Shown: positions 40,198 to 49,745, numbered from the stretch's first letter. The stretch is 64,000 bases of DNA from Ruegeria arenilitoris (GCF_013030265.1 NZ_WPZQ01000006.1:124001-188000); one strand, 5' to 3'. The notes: generated from the letters alone by a model not told the origin. Numbers and translations: made by a program.

Positions 40198-41982
40198 ATG
40201 ACCTTTACCACACGCCCCGAAATCGCCGGTACATTCGGTGTCGCGACAAGCACGCACTGGATTGCATCTGCCGTCGGCATGAAGATCCTTGAACAAGGCG
40301 GCAACGCCTTTGATGCCGCCGCTGCCATGGGGTTTGTCCTGCATGTGGTCGAGCCACATCTGAACGGCCCGCTTGGCGATATGCCAATGCTGATCAAACC
40401 TGCAGGCTCGGAAACACCAACCATGGTCTGCGGTCAGGGTACCGCGCCTGCCGGGGCCACGATCGCGCATTACCGGGATCAGGGTTTACAGCGCATACCT
40501 GGCACGGGGCTTTTGGCCACCGTTATTCCCGGCGCCTTTGATGCGTGGATGATCACGCTGCGTGATCATGGTTCACTGCCTCTGCGAGACATACTGGAAC
40601 CAGCCATCCACTATGCCGAGTTTGGACATCCGGCCCTGCCCCGTGTTGCCAATACGATTGCCGGTTTGGCTGAGTTCTTTCACGAAGAATGGCCGACTTC
40701 CTATGATACGTGGATACCGGGCGGGTCGGCTCCGGTCGCTGGGGCGTTGATGCGAAATGCACAGCTTGCTGCAACCTGGCAGCGGCTGCTGAACGAAGCG
40801 GAAACGGTTGGCGATAGAACCGCACAATTCGAAAAGGCGCGACAGGTTTTCTATCGCGGATTCATTGCCGAGGCCATCGACCATTTTCTACGCGACGCCT
40901 GCGTTATGGATGCGTCGGGCCATCGGCACAAAGGCGTTCTGACGGGGCAGGACATGGCCGAATGGCAGGCCGGTTATGAGCCCCCAATTTCAACCAGTTA
41001 TCACGACTGGACTGTCTGGAAGGGGGGCCTCTGGACCCAAGGACCCACGCTGTTGCAATCGCTCAATCTGCTGACTGGGTTCGATCTGAACGCCGCAGAT
41101 GATGTCGAGTTTGTCCATCTCGTGACTGAAGCAATGAAGCTCAGCTTTGCCGACCGTGAGGCTTACTACGGGGACCCGACTCAGGTAGACATTCCCATCG
41201 ATACACTTCTGTCAGCAGAATATGCAGATGCGCGCCGCGCTTTGATCAGTGCTTCTGCATCAACCGATCAAAGACCGGGTCGTCTTCCCGGATATGAGCA
41301 TTGGGTCGATGCGGCGCTTACCCATGCGTCTGAAGCCTATCAGCCAGCAGATCAGATCGGCGCGGGTGAGCCTACCATGGCGCATCTGACTGAAAAGCGC
41401 GGCGACACGGTACATCTGGACGTAATCGACCGCTGGGGCAACATGGTGTCCGCCACACCTTCGGGCGGGTGGCTGCAATCTTCTCCAGTTGTTCCCGGGC
41501 TAGGAATGCCGCTCAACACTCGCGCTCAGATGTTCTGGCTTGAGGAGGGATTGCCAACATCACTAGCCCCCGGCCGACGCCCGCGTACGACCCTGTCGCC
41601 CAGCATGGCACGTGCACCTGATGGCAGCGAACTTGCCTTTGGCACACCCGGTGGCGACCAACAGGATCAGTGGCAGCTCATCTATCTGCTGCGATTGGTT
41701 CATCATGGCATGAACCTTCAGGAAGCTATTGATGCACCGCTGTTCCATACAGCTCACTTCCAAAGCTCGTTCTATCCTCGCGAAACAAGGCCCGGGCATT
41801 TGATGATCGAGCCTGGATTTGGGTCCGAGGCCATCGCTAACCTTCAGGCCCGCGGCCACAAAATCGAACAGGCAGAGCCCTGGACTGTGGGCAGATTGAC
41901 GGCGGCGCGCCGACAGACTGACGGCCTGCTGCATGCCGCAGCGACTCCGCGCCTGATGCAGGCCTATGCGATTGGGCGCTAA
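40198..41982 (+). CDS. gamma-glutamyltransferase family Ntn-hydrolase
   Basis: Protein of 594 residues in the gamma-glutamyltranspeptidase superfamily. The large-subunit region begins with GTFGVATSTHWIASAVGMKI and LEQGGNAFDAAAAMGFVLHV VEPHLNGPLG. The autoprocessing nucleophile is probably Thr404 in KRGDTVHLDVIDRWGNMVSA, followed by TPSGGWLQSSP and TPGGDQQDQWQLIYLL. There is no signal peptide, so this is probably a cytoplasmic relative (for example a cephalosporin-acylase-like or oxamate/amide hydrolase) rather than periplasmic GGT. Substrate unknown. It stands as a single gene 74 bases after tamB and converges with the thioesterase gene. Confidence 0.82.
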   Translation: MTFTTRPEIAGTFGVATSTHWIASAVGMKILEQGGNAFDAAAAMGFVLHVVEPHLNGPLGDMPMLIKPAGSETPTMVCGQGTAPAGATIAHYRDQGLQRIPGTGLLATVIPGAFDAWMITLRDHGSLPLRDILEPAIHYAEFGHPALPRVANTIAGLAEFFHEEWPTSYDTWIPGGSAPVAGALMRNAQLAATWQRLLNEAETVGDRTAQFEKARQVFYRGFIAEAIDHFLRDACVMDASGHRHKGVLTGQDMAEWQAGYEPPISTSYHDWTVWKGGLWTQGPTLLQSLNLLTGFDLNAADDVEFVHLVTEAMKLSFADREAYYGDPTQVDIPIDTLLSAEYADARRALISASASTDQRPGRLPGYEHWVDAALTHASEAYQPADQIGAGEPTMAHLTEKRGDTVHLDVIDRWGNMVSATPSGGWLQSSPVVPGLGMPLNTRAQMFWLEEGLPTSLAPGRRPRTTLSPSMARAPDGSELAFGTPGGDQQDQWQLIYLLRLVHHGMNLQEAIDAPLFHTAHFQSSFYPRETRPGHLMIEPGFGSEAIANLQARGHKIEQAEPWTVGRLTAARRQTDGLLHAAATPRLMQAYAIGR

Positions 41983-41988
41983 GCCCAC

Positions 41989-42510
41989 CTATTTCCGGCG
42001 AATGCCGATTGGTTGGCCGATCTGGGATACGGGCTCCAATCCGCTGTGATCCTGCACCATTTGCGCAAGTCGAGCGGCGGCCCAGCCGGGATAGGGTATG
42101 GAGCGCCCCGTTTCGTGGCAGACATTCATAAACAACGCTTCCTGCGTTGCACACAGGCTGTGATCGGCCTCAGTCAACATCTCAGCGAAGTAGTGCCCGC
42201 GCTTGTGATCGGCATCCAGCAGGCGAACTCGGATATAAAACGCCGCACCTTCCAAGACCTCTCGGACAAAATGCAGATGCGACTGGATGATGTATGGGCC
42301 CTGCCCGGACTGAGCCACCTGCACTTCACCCAGACCCAGATGGTCAACCATGAATACCTCGAGCGCGTTGTCAAAGGCGACCCCATAGTAGCCGACGTTC
42401 ATATGGCCGTTGTAGTCGATCCACTCTGGTTTTGCGGTAAAACCATGAACTTCGATCGGCGCGGGATAGGGCCCGTCGTATCCCGCTCCTGTCGTTTCAG
42501 CTGATGACAC
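41989..42510 (-). CDS. hotdog-fold thioesterase
   Basis: Cytoplasmic thioesterase-type protein of 173 residues. The hotdog core is at about residues 25-150: KPEWIDYNGHMNVGYYGVAF with the D-x-N-G-H-x-N catalytic loop, DHLGLGEVQVAQSG, HLHFVREVLEGAAFYIRVRL. Proteins of this shape hydrolyse acyl-CoA, among them short betainyl- or carnitinyl-CoA in roseobacters, but the substrate is not clear from sequence. The start is a GTG at 42510 preceded by an AGGA site. The end is only six bases from the end of the GGT-like gene on the opposite strand. It follows the cyclase gene (same strand) at 143 bases. Confidence 0.75.
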   Translation of the reverse strand: MSSAETTGAGYDGPYPAPIEVHGFTAKPEWIDYNGHMNVGYYGVAFDNALEVFMVDHLGLGEVQVAQSGQGPYIIQSHLHFVREVLEGAAFYIRVRLLDADHKRGHYFAEMLTEADHSLCATQEALFMNVCHETGRSIPYPGWAAARLAQMVQDHSGLEPVSQIGQPIGIRRK

Positions 42511-42653
42511 TTACGTCTTCCTCCGTGTGTTCATCCACTCATGATGCAGCAGAACGCCCGCCGCGAAAACCTGCGTCGCTATCTGGGTCGCAACGTTGTC
42601 CGGTACGCTGACCAAATTGGACGCATCAGACACCTAATCACATGAAAAGAGTC

Positions 42654-43430
42654 CTATTCCTCAAAAATAGCCACGGCCCGTACAAACCCGGCAGAAGCAC
42701 CTTTGATCTTGAAAGGGAAACAGGAAATCTCGAACCCTGTTGGTGGCAGGTCTTCCAGATTGGTCAGCTTTTCGATGTGGCAATACCCGATATCCATCGA
42801 GGCGCGGTGTCCCTCCCAGATGATCGAAGGGTCATGCGTTTCTGCATATTCCTGCGCGGTTAAAGGAAATGGGGCATCCCAGCTCCAGGCATCGGTGCCG
42901 GTTACACGTACCCCACGCTCTGTCAGATAGAGCGTCGCCTCGCGCCCGATCCCGCAGCCTTTCATCAGATAGTCAGCCTCGCCATAGCGTGTCCCGGCAG
43001 CAGTATTGACCACAACGATGTCAAGCGGCTGCAACTCGTGACCGATGCGCTTCAGTTCGGCTTCGATGTCGGCTGCGGTGGCGACATAGCCATCATCGAA
43101 ATGGCGGAAATCCAGCTTTACGCCGGGGTTCATGCACCATTCTAATGGGACTTCGTCGATTGTGATCGCACGCTCGCCTTTGTTCATGGTCGAATGATGG
43201 TGATACGGCGCATCCAGATGGGTCCCGTTATGTGTCGCGATCTGCAGCCGTTCAATGGCCCAACCTTCCCCATCGGGCAGGTCTTCTTTTTTCAATCCTG
43301 GAAAGAATGACATGACCTGCTCTGCAGTCTGGTCATGGCTCATGTACTCAATTTCCGGCAACATGATCGGCGGGTCCGATACGATACCGGTTTCCAGAGG
43401 TACGGACAGATCGACAAAACGGCGCGGCAT
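42654..43430 (-). CDS. cyclase family protein (kynurenine-formamidase-like metal hydrolase)
   Basis: Hydrolase of 258 residues in the cyclase family. The metal-binding motif HNGTHLDAPYHHH (HxGTHxDxPxHF type) lies at about residues 71-83, and the downstream conserved block GIGREATLYLTERGVRVTGT DAWSWD is present. Members include kynurenine formamidase (KynB), isatin hydrolase and other lactone/amide hydrolases. The insertion-rich first third (YMSHDQTAEQVMSFFPGLKK) resembles isatin-hydrolase-like or arylformamidase relatives, so the substrate is not settled. The ATG at 43430 has a perfect GGAGGA; the longer frame to 43487 is not needed. It sits downstream of the formate dehydrogenase terminator and so has its own promoter. 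Confidence 0.8.
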   Translation of the reverse strand: MPRRFVDLSVPLETGIVSDPPIMLPEIEYMSHDQTAEQVMSFFPGLKKEDLPDGEGWAIERLQIATHNGTHLDAPYHHHSTMNKGERAITIDEVPLEWCMNPGVKLDFRHFDDGYVATAADIEAELKRIGHELQPLDIVVVNTAAGTRYGEADYLMKGCGIGREATLYLTERGVRVTGTDAWSWDAPFPLTAQEYAETHDPSIIWEGHRASMDIGYCHIEKLTNLEDLPPTGFEISCFPFKIKGASAGFVRAVAIFEE

Positions 43431-43492
43431 GAATTCCTCCCCGGCTGCACTCCACCTAAGGGTTGGCTGCGCGTAAGCGACTGTCAAGAAGT

Positions 43493-43519
43493 GAAAAAGG
43501 CGACCCTTTCGGGCCGCCT
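43493..43519 (-). terminator. Rho-independent terminator of the formate dehydrogenase operon
   Basis: On the minus strand AGGCGGCCC, tetraloop GAAA, GGGTCGCCT forms a nine-pair stem (one G-U) and is followed by TTTTTC. It lies about 30 bases after the fdsA stop, so the operon ends there. Confidence 0.85.
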
Positions 43520-43546
43520 GATCCTGCTTCGTGAGTGGTAGTGGTA

Positions 43547-46330
43547 TTACTCCGCCGCGATGGCGTCTTTGATCTTCTCGACCCGGATCGCCGAGAACTT
43601 GAACTCGGGGATTTTACCATAGGGGTCGATGGCCGAGTTGGTCAGGATGTTCGCCGCTGCTTCAACATAGGCAAACGGGATGAACACCATATCCTCGGCA
43701 ATGGCCCGATCAGCCCGCACCATGATCTCGATTGAGCCACGGCGGGTTGTCAGACGGATCATTTCACCCGGTTCGATCCCCATCAGTTTCAGCGTTCGCG
43801 GGTTCATCGAACAGTTCGCTTCCGGCTCAACAGCGTCCAGAACATTCGACCGGCGGGTCATCGAACCCGTATGCCAATGCTCCAGCTGACGACCCGTGGT
43901 GGCGATCATCGGATATTCCTCATCCGGTGCCTCATCCGGTGGGATGACGCTGGCCGGAGTGAACCGGGCCTTGCCGTCAGCACGCGGGAAGCCATCACCA
44001 AACACAATCGCCTGCCCCGGGTCAGTCTCGCTGAGCGAGGGGTAGGTGATCGTTTCGGTTTTCAGACGATCCCAAGTGATATTGTCGAGCGAGTTCATCG
44101 TCAGCTTCATCTCGTCAAAGACCTGAGACACATCGGTGTAATCCCAGTTCAGACCGATCCGCTGTGCCAGTTCGACTGTGATCTTCCAGTCCTCGCGCGC
44201 CTCACCCGGAGGTGCCACGGCGGGCCGCACCCGCTGCACCTGACGGTTGGTGTTCGACACGGTGCCGTTCTTTTCATACAGCGCCGAGGCCGGCAGAATG
44301 ATGTCGGCGTAGTTCGCGGTCTCGGTCAGGAAGATATCCTGCACGATCATCAGTTCCAGCTTGGCCAGCGCATCACGCGCGTGGCCAACATCCGGGTCTG
44401 ACATGGCCGGGTTTTCACCCTGAATGTACATACCCTTGATGTTGCCCGCATAGGCTTGGTCGATGATCTCGGTGACTGTCAGGCCTTTCTCGTTCGAGAA
44501 ATCATCTGAGTCCCACACGTTATTGAACTTCGCGCGGATACCGTCATCGGTGACCGACTGATAGTCCGGCAGGAACATCGGGATCAGGCCCGCGTCAGAC
44601 GCGCCCTGTACGTTGTTCTGACCACGCAGCGGGTGCAGACCGGCACCGGGCTTACCGACATTGCCGGTCATCAACGCGAGACTGATCAAGCAGCGCGAGT
44701 TGTCCGTTCCGTGGATGTGCTGGCTAACCCCCATACCCCAGAAGATCAGGCCGGCCTTGGCCTGCGCAAAGGTGCGCGCGACACGGCGCAACTGATCCGG
44801 TTCGATGCCACAAATCGGCGCCATCGCCTCGGGCGTGAACTGACGCAGGTGCTCTTTCTCGGCTTCCCAGTTTTCGGTCCAGCGGTGGATGTACTGGCTG
44901 TCGTACAGTTCCTCTTCGACGATCACGTTCATGATCGCATTGAGCATCGAAACATCGGCACCGGGGCGGAACTGCAGCATTTCGTCTGCGAACTTGCGCA
45001 TGCCAACGCCGCGCGGGTCCATCACGATCAGCTTGCCGCCACGTTTGGTGAACTGCTTGAAGTAAGTCGCCGCAACCGGGTGGTTCTCGATCGGGTTAGC
45101 TCCGATGATGATAACCACGTCCGAGTTTTCGACCTCATTGAAGGTCGCGGTCACCGCACCTGAACCAACGTTTTCGATCAATGCCGCCACGGAAGAGGCG
45201 TGACACAGACGCGTGCAGTGGTCGACGTTGTTGTGCTTGAATCCCTGACGAATGAACTTCTGGAACAGATAGGCTTCTTCGTTCGTGCATTTGGCCGAAC
45301 CAAAGCCTGCAACCGAGCGCGGATCTTCGGCGCGCAGGGCTTTCAGTTTGGTGGCAGCCAGGTCCATCGCCTCTTCCCACGTTGCTTCGCGGAAGTGGGT
45401 CGACAGATTGCCCGGATCGACGTTCAGGCCCTTCTCTGGCGCATCCTCACGCCGGATCAACGGCTTGGTCAGGCGGTGCGGGTGATGGATATAGTCAAAG
45501 CCAAAGCGACCTTTGACACACAGACGACCTTCGTTCGCAGGGCCGTTGATGCCCTCGACATACTTGACCTTGCCGTCTTTGACTTTCAGCGAGACCTTGC
45601 AGCCCACACCGCAGAACGGGCAGACGCTTTCAGTCTCGGAATCATAGTCCTTGCTGTCGCCCTGCTGCTTGTCGTCCAACACAGTTGCAGGCATAAGCGC
45701 CCCGGTTGGGCAGGCCTGAACGCATTCGCCACACGCAACACAGGTTGATGCGCCCATCGGGTCGTTCTGGTCAAACACAACCTGTGAGGTGTGGCCACGA
45801 CCAGCCATGCCGATCACGTCATTGACCTGCACTTCACGGCATGCACGCACGCAGAGGTTGCAGTTGATACAGGCGTCCAGGTTGACGCGCATCGCAACGT
45901 GGCTGTCATCTAGCAGCGGTATCTTCTCGGCCTCTTTTGCCGGGAAACGGCTGTCGCTGACATCGTTCAGCTTGGCCATATCCCAAAAGTGGCTCGATTT
46001 ATCGTGCGCTTCCTCGGGCTGGTCGGCAACCAGCAGTTCCATGACCATGGCCCGTGATTTCTCGGCGCGGTCGCTGTCGGTCTTGACGACCATTCCCTCG
46101 GCTGCAGGACGGATACACGAGGCGACCAGAGTGCGCTCGCCTTCCACCTCGACCATACAGGCACGGCAGTTGCCGTCGGGGCGATAGCCCGGCTGTGGCT
46201 TGTGGCACAGGTGGGGGATAGTGAACCCCTGCCCCTTGGCGGCTTCCCAGATGGTCCAGCCCTCGGGGACGGTAACGTCTTCGCCGTTCAGGTTGAAGGT
46301 GACGGTCTTGGTTGGGCTTGCATCAAGCAT
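43547..46330 (-). CDS. fdsA: NAD-dependent formate dehydrogenase, molybdenum/iron-sulfur alpha subunit
   Basis: Catalytic subunit of soluble NAD-dependent formate dehydrogenase (HCOO- + NAD+ to CO2 + NADH), 927 residues. An N-terminal [2Fe-2S] domain has Cys42, 55, 58 and 72. Two [4Fe-4S] clusters follow (C154-C157-C160-C164 and C197-C200-C203-C207), then another at C237-C240-C244-C271. The molybdenum ligand is Cys376 in HCTRLCHASS, the position of selenocysteine in some relatives; His377 and downstream Arg are conserved. The C-terminal molydopterin-binding domain (about 800-927) shows TGRQLEHWHTGSMTRRS. It starts 13 bases after the fused diaphorase subunit. No fdsD, fdhD or mobA gene follows before the terminator. 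Confidence 0.93.
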   Translation of the reverse strand: MLDASPTKTVTFNLNGEDVTVPEGWTIWEAAKGQGFTIPHLCHKPQPGYRPDGNCRACMVEVEGERTLVASCIRPAAEGMVVKTDSDRAEKSRAMVMELLVADQPEEAHDKSSHFWDMAKLNDVSDSRFPAKEAEKIPLLDDSHVAMRVNLDACINCNLCVRACREVQVNDVIGMAGRGHTSQVVFDQNDPMGASTCVACGECVQACPTGALMPATVLDDKQQGDSKDYDSETESVCPFCGVGCKVSLKVKDGKVKYVEGINGPANEGRLCVKGRFGFDYIHHPHRLTKPLIRREDAPEKGLNVDPGNLSTHFREATWEEAMDLAATKLKALRAEDPRSVAGFGSAKCTNEEAYLFQKFIRQGFKHNNVDHCTRLCHASSVAALIENVGSGAVTATFNEVENSDVVIIIGANPIENHPVAATYFKQFTKRGGKLIVMDPRGVGMRKFADEMLQFRPGADVSMLNAIMNVIVEEELYDSQYIHRWTENWEAEKEHLRQFTPEAMAPICGIEPDQLRRVARTFAQAKAGLIFWGMGVSQHIHGTDNSRCLISLALMTGNVGKPGAGLHPLRGQNNVQGASDAGLIPMFLPDYQSVTDDGIRAKFNNVWDSDDFSNEKGLTVTEIIDQAYAGNIKGMYIQGENPAMSDPDVGHARDALAKLELMIVQDIFLTETANYADIILPASALYEKNGTVSNTNRQVQRVRPAVAPPGEAREDWKITVELAQRIGLNWDYTDVSQVFDEMKLTMNSLDNITWDRLKTETITYPSLSETDPGQAIVFGDGFPRADGKARFTPASVIPPDEAPDEEYPMIATTGRQLEHWHTGSMTRRSNVLDAVEPEANCSMNPRTLKLMGIEPGEMIRLTTRRGSIEIMVRADRAIAEDMVFIPFAYVEAAANILTNSAIDPYGKIPEFKFSAIRVEKIKDAIAAE

Positions 46331-46343
46331 GGCTCTGTCTCCC

Positions 46344-48044
46344 TCAGATTTCGTCAGCGAAATGTTTCATGACCAGGCGGATCGGGTTCGGGGCTGCCTG
46401 CCCCAGACCGCAGATGGACGCGTCGCCCATGACCTGGCACAGGTCCTCCAGTAGGTCCTGATCCCACTTGTCGGCCTGCATCAGCTTCACAGCCTTTTCG
46501 CAGCCCGCCCGGCAGGGCGTGCACTGGCCGCAGCTTTCATCCTCGAAGAACCGCAGCATGTTCAGCGCCGCATCGCGGGCAGTGTCCTGATCAGACAGAA
46601 CCACCACAGCGGCAGACCCGATGAAGGTGCCCAACGGCTGCAGTGTGTCAAAGTCGAGCGGGACGTCGTCGATGCTGGAGGGGAGAAGACCTGACGACGG
46701 CCCGCCCGGTTGATACGCCTTGAACACATGACCTTCGGCCATGCCGCCGGCGGCATCAATCACGTCAAGAATGGTCGACCCTGCTGGCAGCAGGTAAACA
46801 CCGGGCTTCACTACACGGCCTGAAACCGAGTAGCTGCGCAGACCTTTGCGGCCATTCTTTTCAACAGAATTCAGGATCTGCGGCCCTTCGCGGCAGATCT
46901 TCGAGACCCAATAAAGTGTCTCAACATTGTGCACGAGCGTTGGACGGTTAAAGACCCCAACTTGCGCCACGAACGGGGGACGGTGACGCGGTAGACCTTT
47001 TTTGCCCTCAATCGACTCGATCATCGCGGATTCTTCACCGCAGATATAAGCACCAGCACCGCGGCGCAGGTCGATGTAGCCCGGCTCAACGATCCCGGCC
47101 TCTTCCAGCGCCGTAATCTCACGGCGCAGAATTTCCAGAACGGCCGGATATTCGTCGCGCATGTAGATGAAGCAGGTCTCAGCCTCGACCGCCCATGCCG
47201 CGATCAGCATACCCTCAAGAAAGACATGCGGCGTACGCTCCAGATAGTAGCGATCCTTGAATGTACCGGGCTCGCCCTCATCGCCGTTCACGGCCAGATA
47301 GCGCGGACCTTCGTTCATTCTAACAAAGCCCCATTTCTTGCCGGACGGGAAACCGGCGCCGCCCAGACCGCGCAAGCCCGAGGACAGAACATTCTCCTGT
47401 ACCTTTTCCCAGTCGCCGCCGTCACGCAGTTCTTTTAGCTTGGCATAGCCGCCATCGGCTTCATAGGCCGCGAAGGTTTCGTAGTCGGGTAGGTGAGCAT
47501 GGGTATCATCGGCAGCTATGGCAGCCTGCACTTTTTCCGGTGTCGCATGGTCGATGTGGTTGTGACCGATCTCGAGCACCGGAGCGGTGTCACAACGGCC
47601 CATACAAGGCGCGCGCAGCACACGAACTTCGGAAGGATCAAGTCCATCTTCCAGCGCCTTCTGCAACTGCTGGGCACCAGCCATTTCGCAGGACAGGGAA
47701 TCGCAGACACGGATCGTCAACGCCGGAGGGGGCGTTTCATCCTCTTTGACCACATCGAAATGGGCATAGAAGGTCGCAGTTTCGTAAATCTCGGCCTGCC
47801 CGATCCGCATCTCAACGGCCAGTGCGGCGATATGATCGGCGCTGATATGGCCATGTTCATCCTGAATCAAATGCAGGAACTCGATCAGCAGGTCGCGGCG
47901 ACGCGGGCGATCACCCAGCAGGCGCGCAATTTCGGCCTGTGCTTCATCCGTAAACTGTCGGCCTTTGGGCGTGTGCCGCCCTTTGCCTTTACCTGACTTC
48001 CAAACGCCCTTTGCGTCGGATGGCTTGGTATCCAGTGGTGCCAT
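46344..48044 (-). CDS. fdsB: formate dehydrogenase diaphorase subunit, fusion of NuoE-type and NuoF-type domains
   Basis: Fusion of 566 residues combining FdsG and FdsB. Residues 1-175 are NuoE-like, with a [2Fe-2S] Cys pattern in IRVCDSLSCEMAG and APCMGRCDTAP. Residues about 200-560 are NuoF-like: SSGLRGLGGAGFPSGKKWGF and AVNGDEGEPGTFKDRYYLER for NADH/FMN, then the [4Fe-4S] motif ESCGQCTPCRAGCEK. It passes electrons from FdsA to NAD. I use the ATG at 48044 preceded by GGAGGA; the longer open frame to 48209 runs into the LysR gene end. The LysR gene upstream and this subunit lie on the same strand, 86 bases apart. Confidence 0.92.
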   Translation of the reverse strand: MAPLDTKPSDAKGVWKSGKGKGRHTPKGRQFTDEAQAEIARLLGDRPRRRDLLIEFLHLIQDEHGHISADHIAALAVEMRIGQAEIYETATFYAHFDVVKEDETPPPALTIRVCDSLSCEMAGAQQLQKALEDGLDPSEVRVLRAPCMGRCDTAPVLEIGHNHIDHATPEKVQAAIAADDTHAHLPDYETFAAYEADGGYAKLKELRDGGDWEKVQENVLSSGLRGLGGAGFPSGKKWGFVRMNEGPRYLAVNGDEGEPGTFKDRYYLERTPHVFLEGMLIAAWAVEAETCFIYMRDEYPAVLEILRREITALEEAGIVEPGYIDLRRGAGAYICGEESAMIESIEGKKGLPRHRPPFVAQVGVFNRPTLVHNVETLYWVSKICREGPQILNSVEKNGRKGLRSYSVSGRVVKPGVYLLPAGSTILDVIDAAGGMAEGHVFKAYQPGGPSSGLLPSSIDDVPLDFDTLQPLGTFIGSAAVVVLSDQDTARDAALNMLRFFEDESCGQCTPCRAGCEKAVKLMQADKWDQDLLEDLCQVMGDASICGLGQAAPNPIRLVMKHFADEI

Positions 48045-48056
48045 GCTTTCCTCCGT

Positions 48057-48076
48057 ATGAGACATCCGTCTCTCAT
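48057..48076. promoter_or_regulatory. inverted repeat in the fds leader
   Basis: ATGAGA (48057-48062) and TCTCAT (48071-48076) form a perfect 6-bp inverted repeat with an 8-base centre, directly upstream of the GGAGGA of the diaphorase gene. A second one, GATAA/TTATC, lies about 40 bases upstream near the lysR stop. Operator or leader hairpin; which one is not clear. Confidence 0.3.
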
Positions 48077-48130
48077 CAGAGTAGCATATCGTCAAATCGC
48101 AAATCTCAATCGCACGATAACGAAAGATTA

Positions 48131-49012
48131 TCACCGTAAAGACGTCACCACAGCTCGCAAAGCCTCGACAGTTGGCAATTCCGGATCCCGCGTCAGCGTC
48201 GCCAGACAAATTGGTTTACTTACAACAGGATCGACCAGAGGCAGCACTTTCGTCCCCTTGAGATCGCCCAGCGCACGAACCAGTACACGAGGTACAACAG
48301 TTGCCGCCAACCCTTCGCGCGCCATGACCATGGACGCTGTAAATCCGCTGGTTTCGGCAACAACATCGGGATGCAGCCCCTGATCAGCAAAGATTCGGTC
48401 GAGAATGCGCCGGTTCTGCATCTGAGGCTCCAGCAAGCTCAAAGGAAACTCGGCCACACGCGCCCAGGGAACCGGCCCGGTTTCGTCTGTCATATGCGTC
48501 GGAACAAGCAATACGTACGTCTCTTCGTAGAGCGGCTGCACCTGACGCAAGTCAGTCCCTATACTATCGCCATAGGTCACGCCTGCATCCAGACTCCCCT
48601 CGTCCAACCGATGCTGGATGGCGGAAGCGGACATCGTCTCGATGCGCGTCACAATACGCGGGTGCGCCTGCCGCAATCGCTTGGTGAGCCGCCCGGTAAA
48701 TGCAATCGCGGTTGGGATCACACCTAGGATGAGAGTGCCCGTGATCTCGCCTTTGGCCGCCAGCACCTGCTGTTCCAGTGCCTTGGTATCATCCAGTATA
48801 CGACGTGCCCGCTGGACGATCATCTCGCCCTCTTCGGTCAGACCCTGAAACCGATTGGCGCGACGGACGATGGAGACTCCCAGGCGATCCTCAAGGTTGC
48901 GGATGCGCATGGAAAAGGCAGGCTGAGAAATCCCGCATTCCTCCGCTGCCTTGGCAAAGTGTCGGTGCCGCGCCAAAGCGCTGAGCAATTGCAAATCGCG
49001 GATTTCGATCAT
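48131..49012 (-). CDS. LysR-family regulator upstream of formate dehydrogenase
   Basis: A 293-residue LysR regulator. The DNA-binding part is MIEIRDLQLLSALARHRHFA, then KAAEECGISQPAFSMRIRNL, then FQGLTEEGEMIVQRARRIL. The effector domain (about 90-290) contains ITGTLILGVIPTAIAFTGRL and SMVMAREGLAATVVPRVLV. Lying on the same strand, 86 bases upstream of the fused diaphorase gene, it matches the FdsR-type arrangement known in other formate dehydrogenase loci. Regulation of fds by formate or by a metabolite is inferred. Transcription could read through into fds, as no terminator is visible between. Confidence 0.87.
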   Translation of the reverse strand: MIEIRDLQLLSALARHRHFAKAAEECGISQPAFSMRIRNLEDRLGVSIVRRANRFQGLTEEGEMIVQRARRILDDTKALEQQVLAAKGEITGTLILGVIPTAIAFTGRLTKRLRQAHPRIVTRIETMSASAIQHRLDEGSLDAGVTYGDSIGTDLRQVQPLYEETYVLLVPTHMTDETGPVPWARVAEFPLSLLEPQMQNRRILDRIFADQGLHPDVVAETSGFTASMVMAREGLAATVVPRVLVRALGDLKGTKVLPLVDPVVSKPICLATLTRDPELPTVEALRAVVTSLR

Positions 49013-49177
49013 TCAGCGTTGTCCCAAATCTGACCAGATGCACAGTAACGCGTTTGCGTCGCGGTGAAAGCTATAGTTGTAGTTCGACTATGAAGTTGAG
49101 CTGTGAAATGCGCTTTCTTCTTTCACGAACAGCGCGCTATCGTGAAACAGAGTCGAGATGACGGGCGGAGGATTTCA

Positions 49178-49690
49178 ATGGTCAGACAGCAATTCGGCTT
49201 GGTCGCGCATATCTGGATACTGACAGTATCGCTTGCTTTTACGGCAGTAGGAGGTGCCATGGCGCAGGAGAACGACATTTCAACAGCAAAAAACCTGTCC
49301 CGACAGGTCCTCGAGATGTGGGCCGCAGATTCCACGATTGATGAATCGATTTTCGCCGATGGCTATCAGAACCATCAAGCCCCCTTGGCTACCGGAGGCA
49401 CCGGCAGCATCGACCTGACCACCTGGGTCAGCATCGTCGAAGAGAACCATAAGGCCTTTCCAGACCTGAAGGTTGAGATTTTGGGGCAGACTGCCGAAGG
49501 CGACCGCGTATCCACCCATTGGCGCTTTTATGGAACCCAGAAGGGCGCTTATCTCGGGCTGCCCGCCACTGGGCGGTCGGTTGACTGGACCGGCATTCAG
49601 ATCGACCGGTTTTCTAATGGCCAAATAGCAGAAAGCTGGGTTGTGTGGGATTTCTTCACGCAGCGACAGCAGCTTGGTTTGGAAAACTAA
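49178..49690 (+). CDS. exported SnoaL-like/ester cyclase family protein
   Basis: Protein of 170 residues with a signal peptide (VAHIWILTVSLAFTAVGGAM to AQE) and a SnoaL-like cone-shaped domain: NLSRQVLEMWAADSTIDESI, FADGYQNHQAP, VSIVEENHKAFPDLKVEIL, DRVSTHWRFYGTQKGAYLGL PATGRSVDWTGIQIDRFSNG and ESWVVWDFFTQRQQLGL. These features match the SnoaL_2/polyketide-cyclase superfamily. Many members have no known substrate. A GGAGG site stands before the ATG at 49178; the longer frame starting at 49103 lacks one. It is a lone gene between the divergent LysR and a hairpin. Confidence 0.72.
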   Translation: MVRQQFGLVAHIWILTVSLAFTAVGGAMAQENDISTAKNLSRQVLEMWAADSTIDESIFADGYQNHQAPLATGGTGSIDLTTWVSIVEENHKAFPDLKVEILGQTAEGDRVSTHWRFYGTQKGAYLGLPATGRSVDWTGIQIDRFSNGQIAESWVVWDFFTQRQQLGLEN

Positions 49691-49708
49691 GAGCCGCGAA
49701 TACAGTGC

Positions 49709-49732
49709 GCCCGGCCTGACAGTAGGCCGGGC
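49709..49732. other. hairpin between convergent genes
   Basis: GCCCGGCCT (49709-49717), loop GACAGT, AGGCCGGGC (49724-49732): a perfect 9-bp stem between the SnoaL-like gene and the end of ychF. No T-run on either side, so termination would be weak or Rho-assisted. Confidence 0.5.
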
Positions 49733-49745
49733 AATTCAGCACTAA

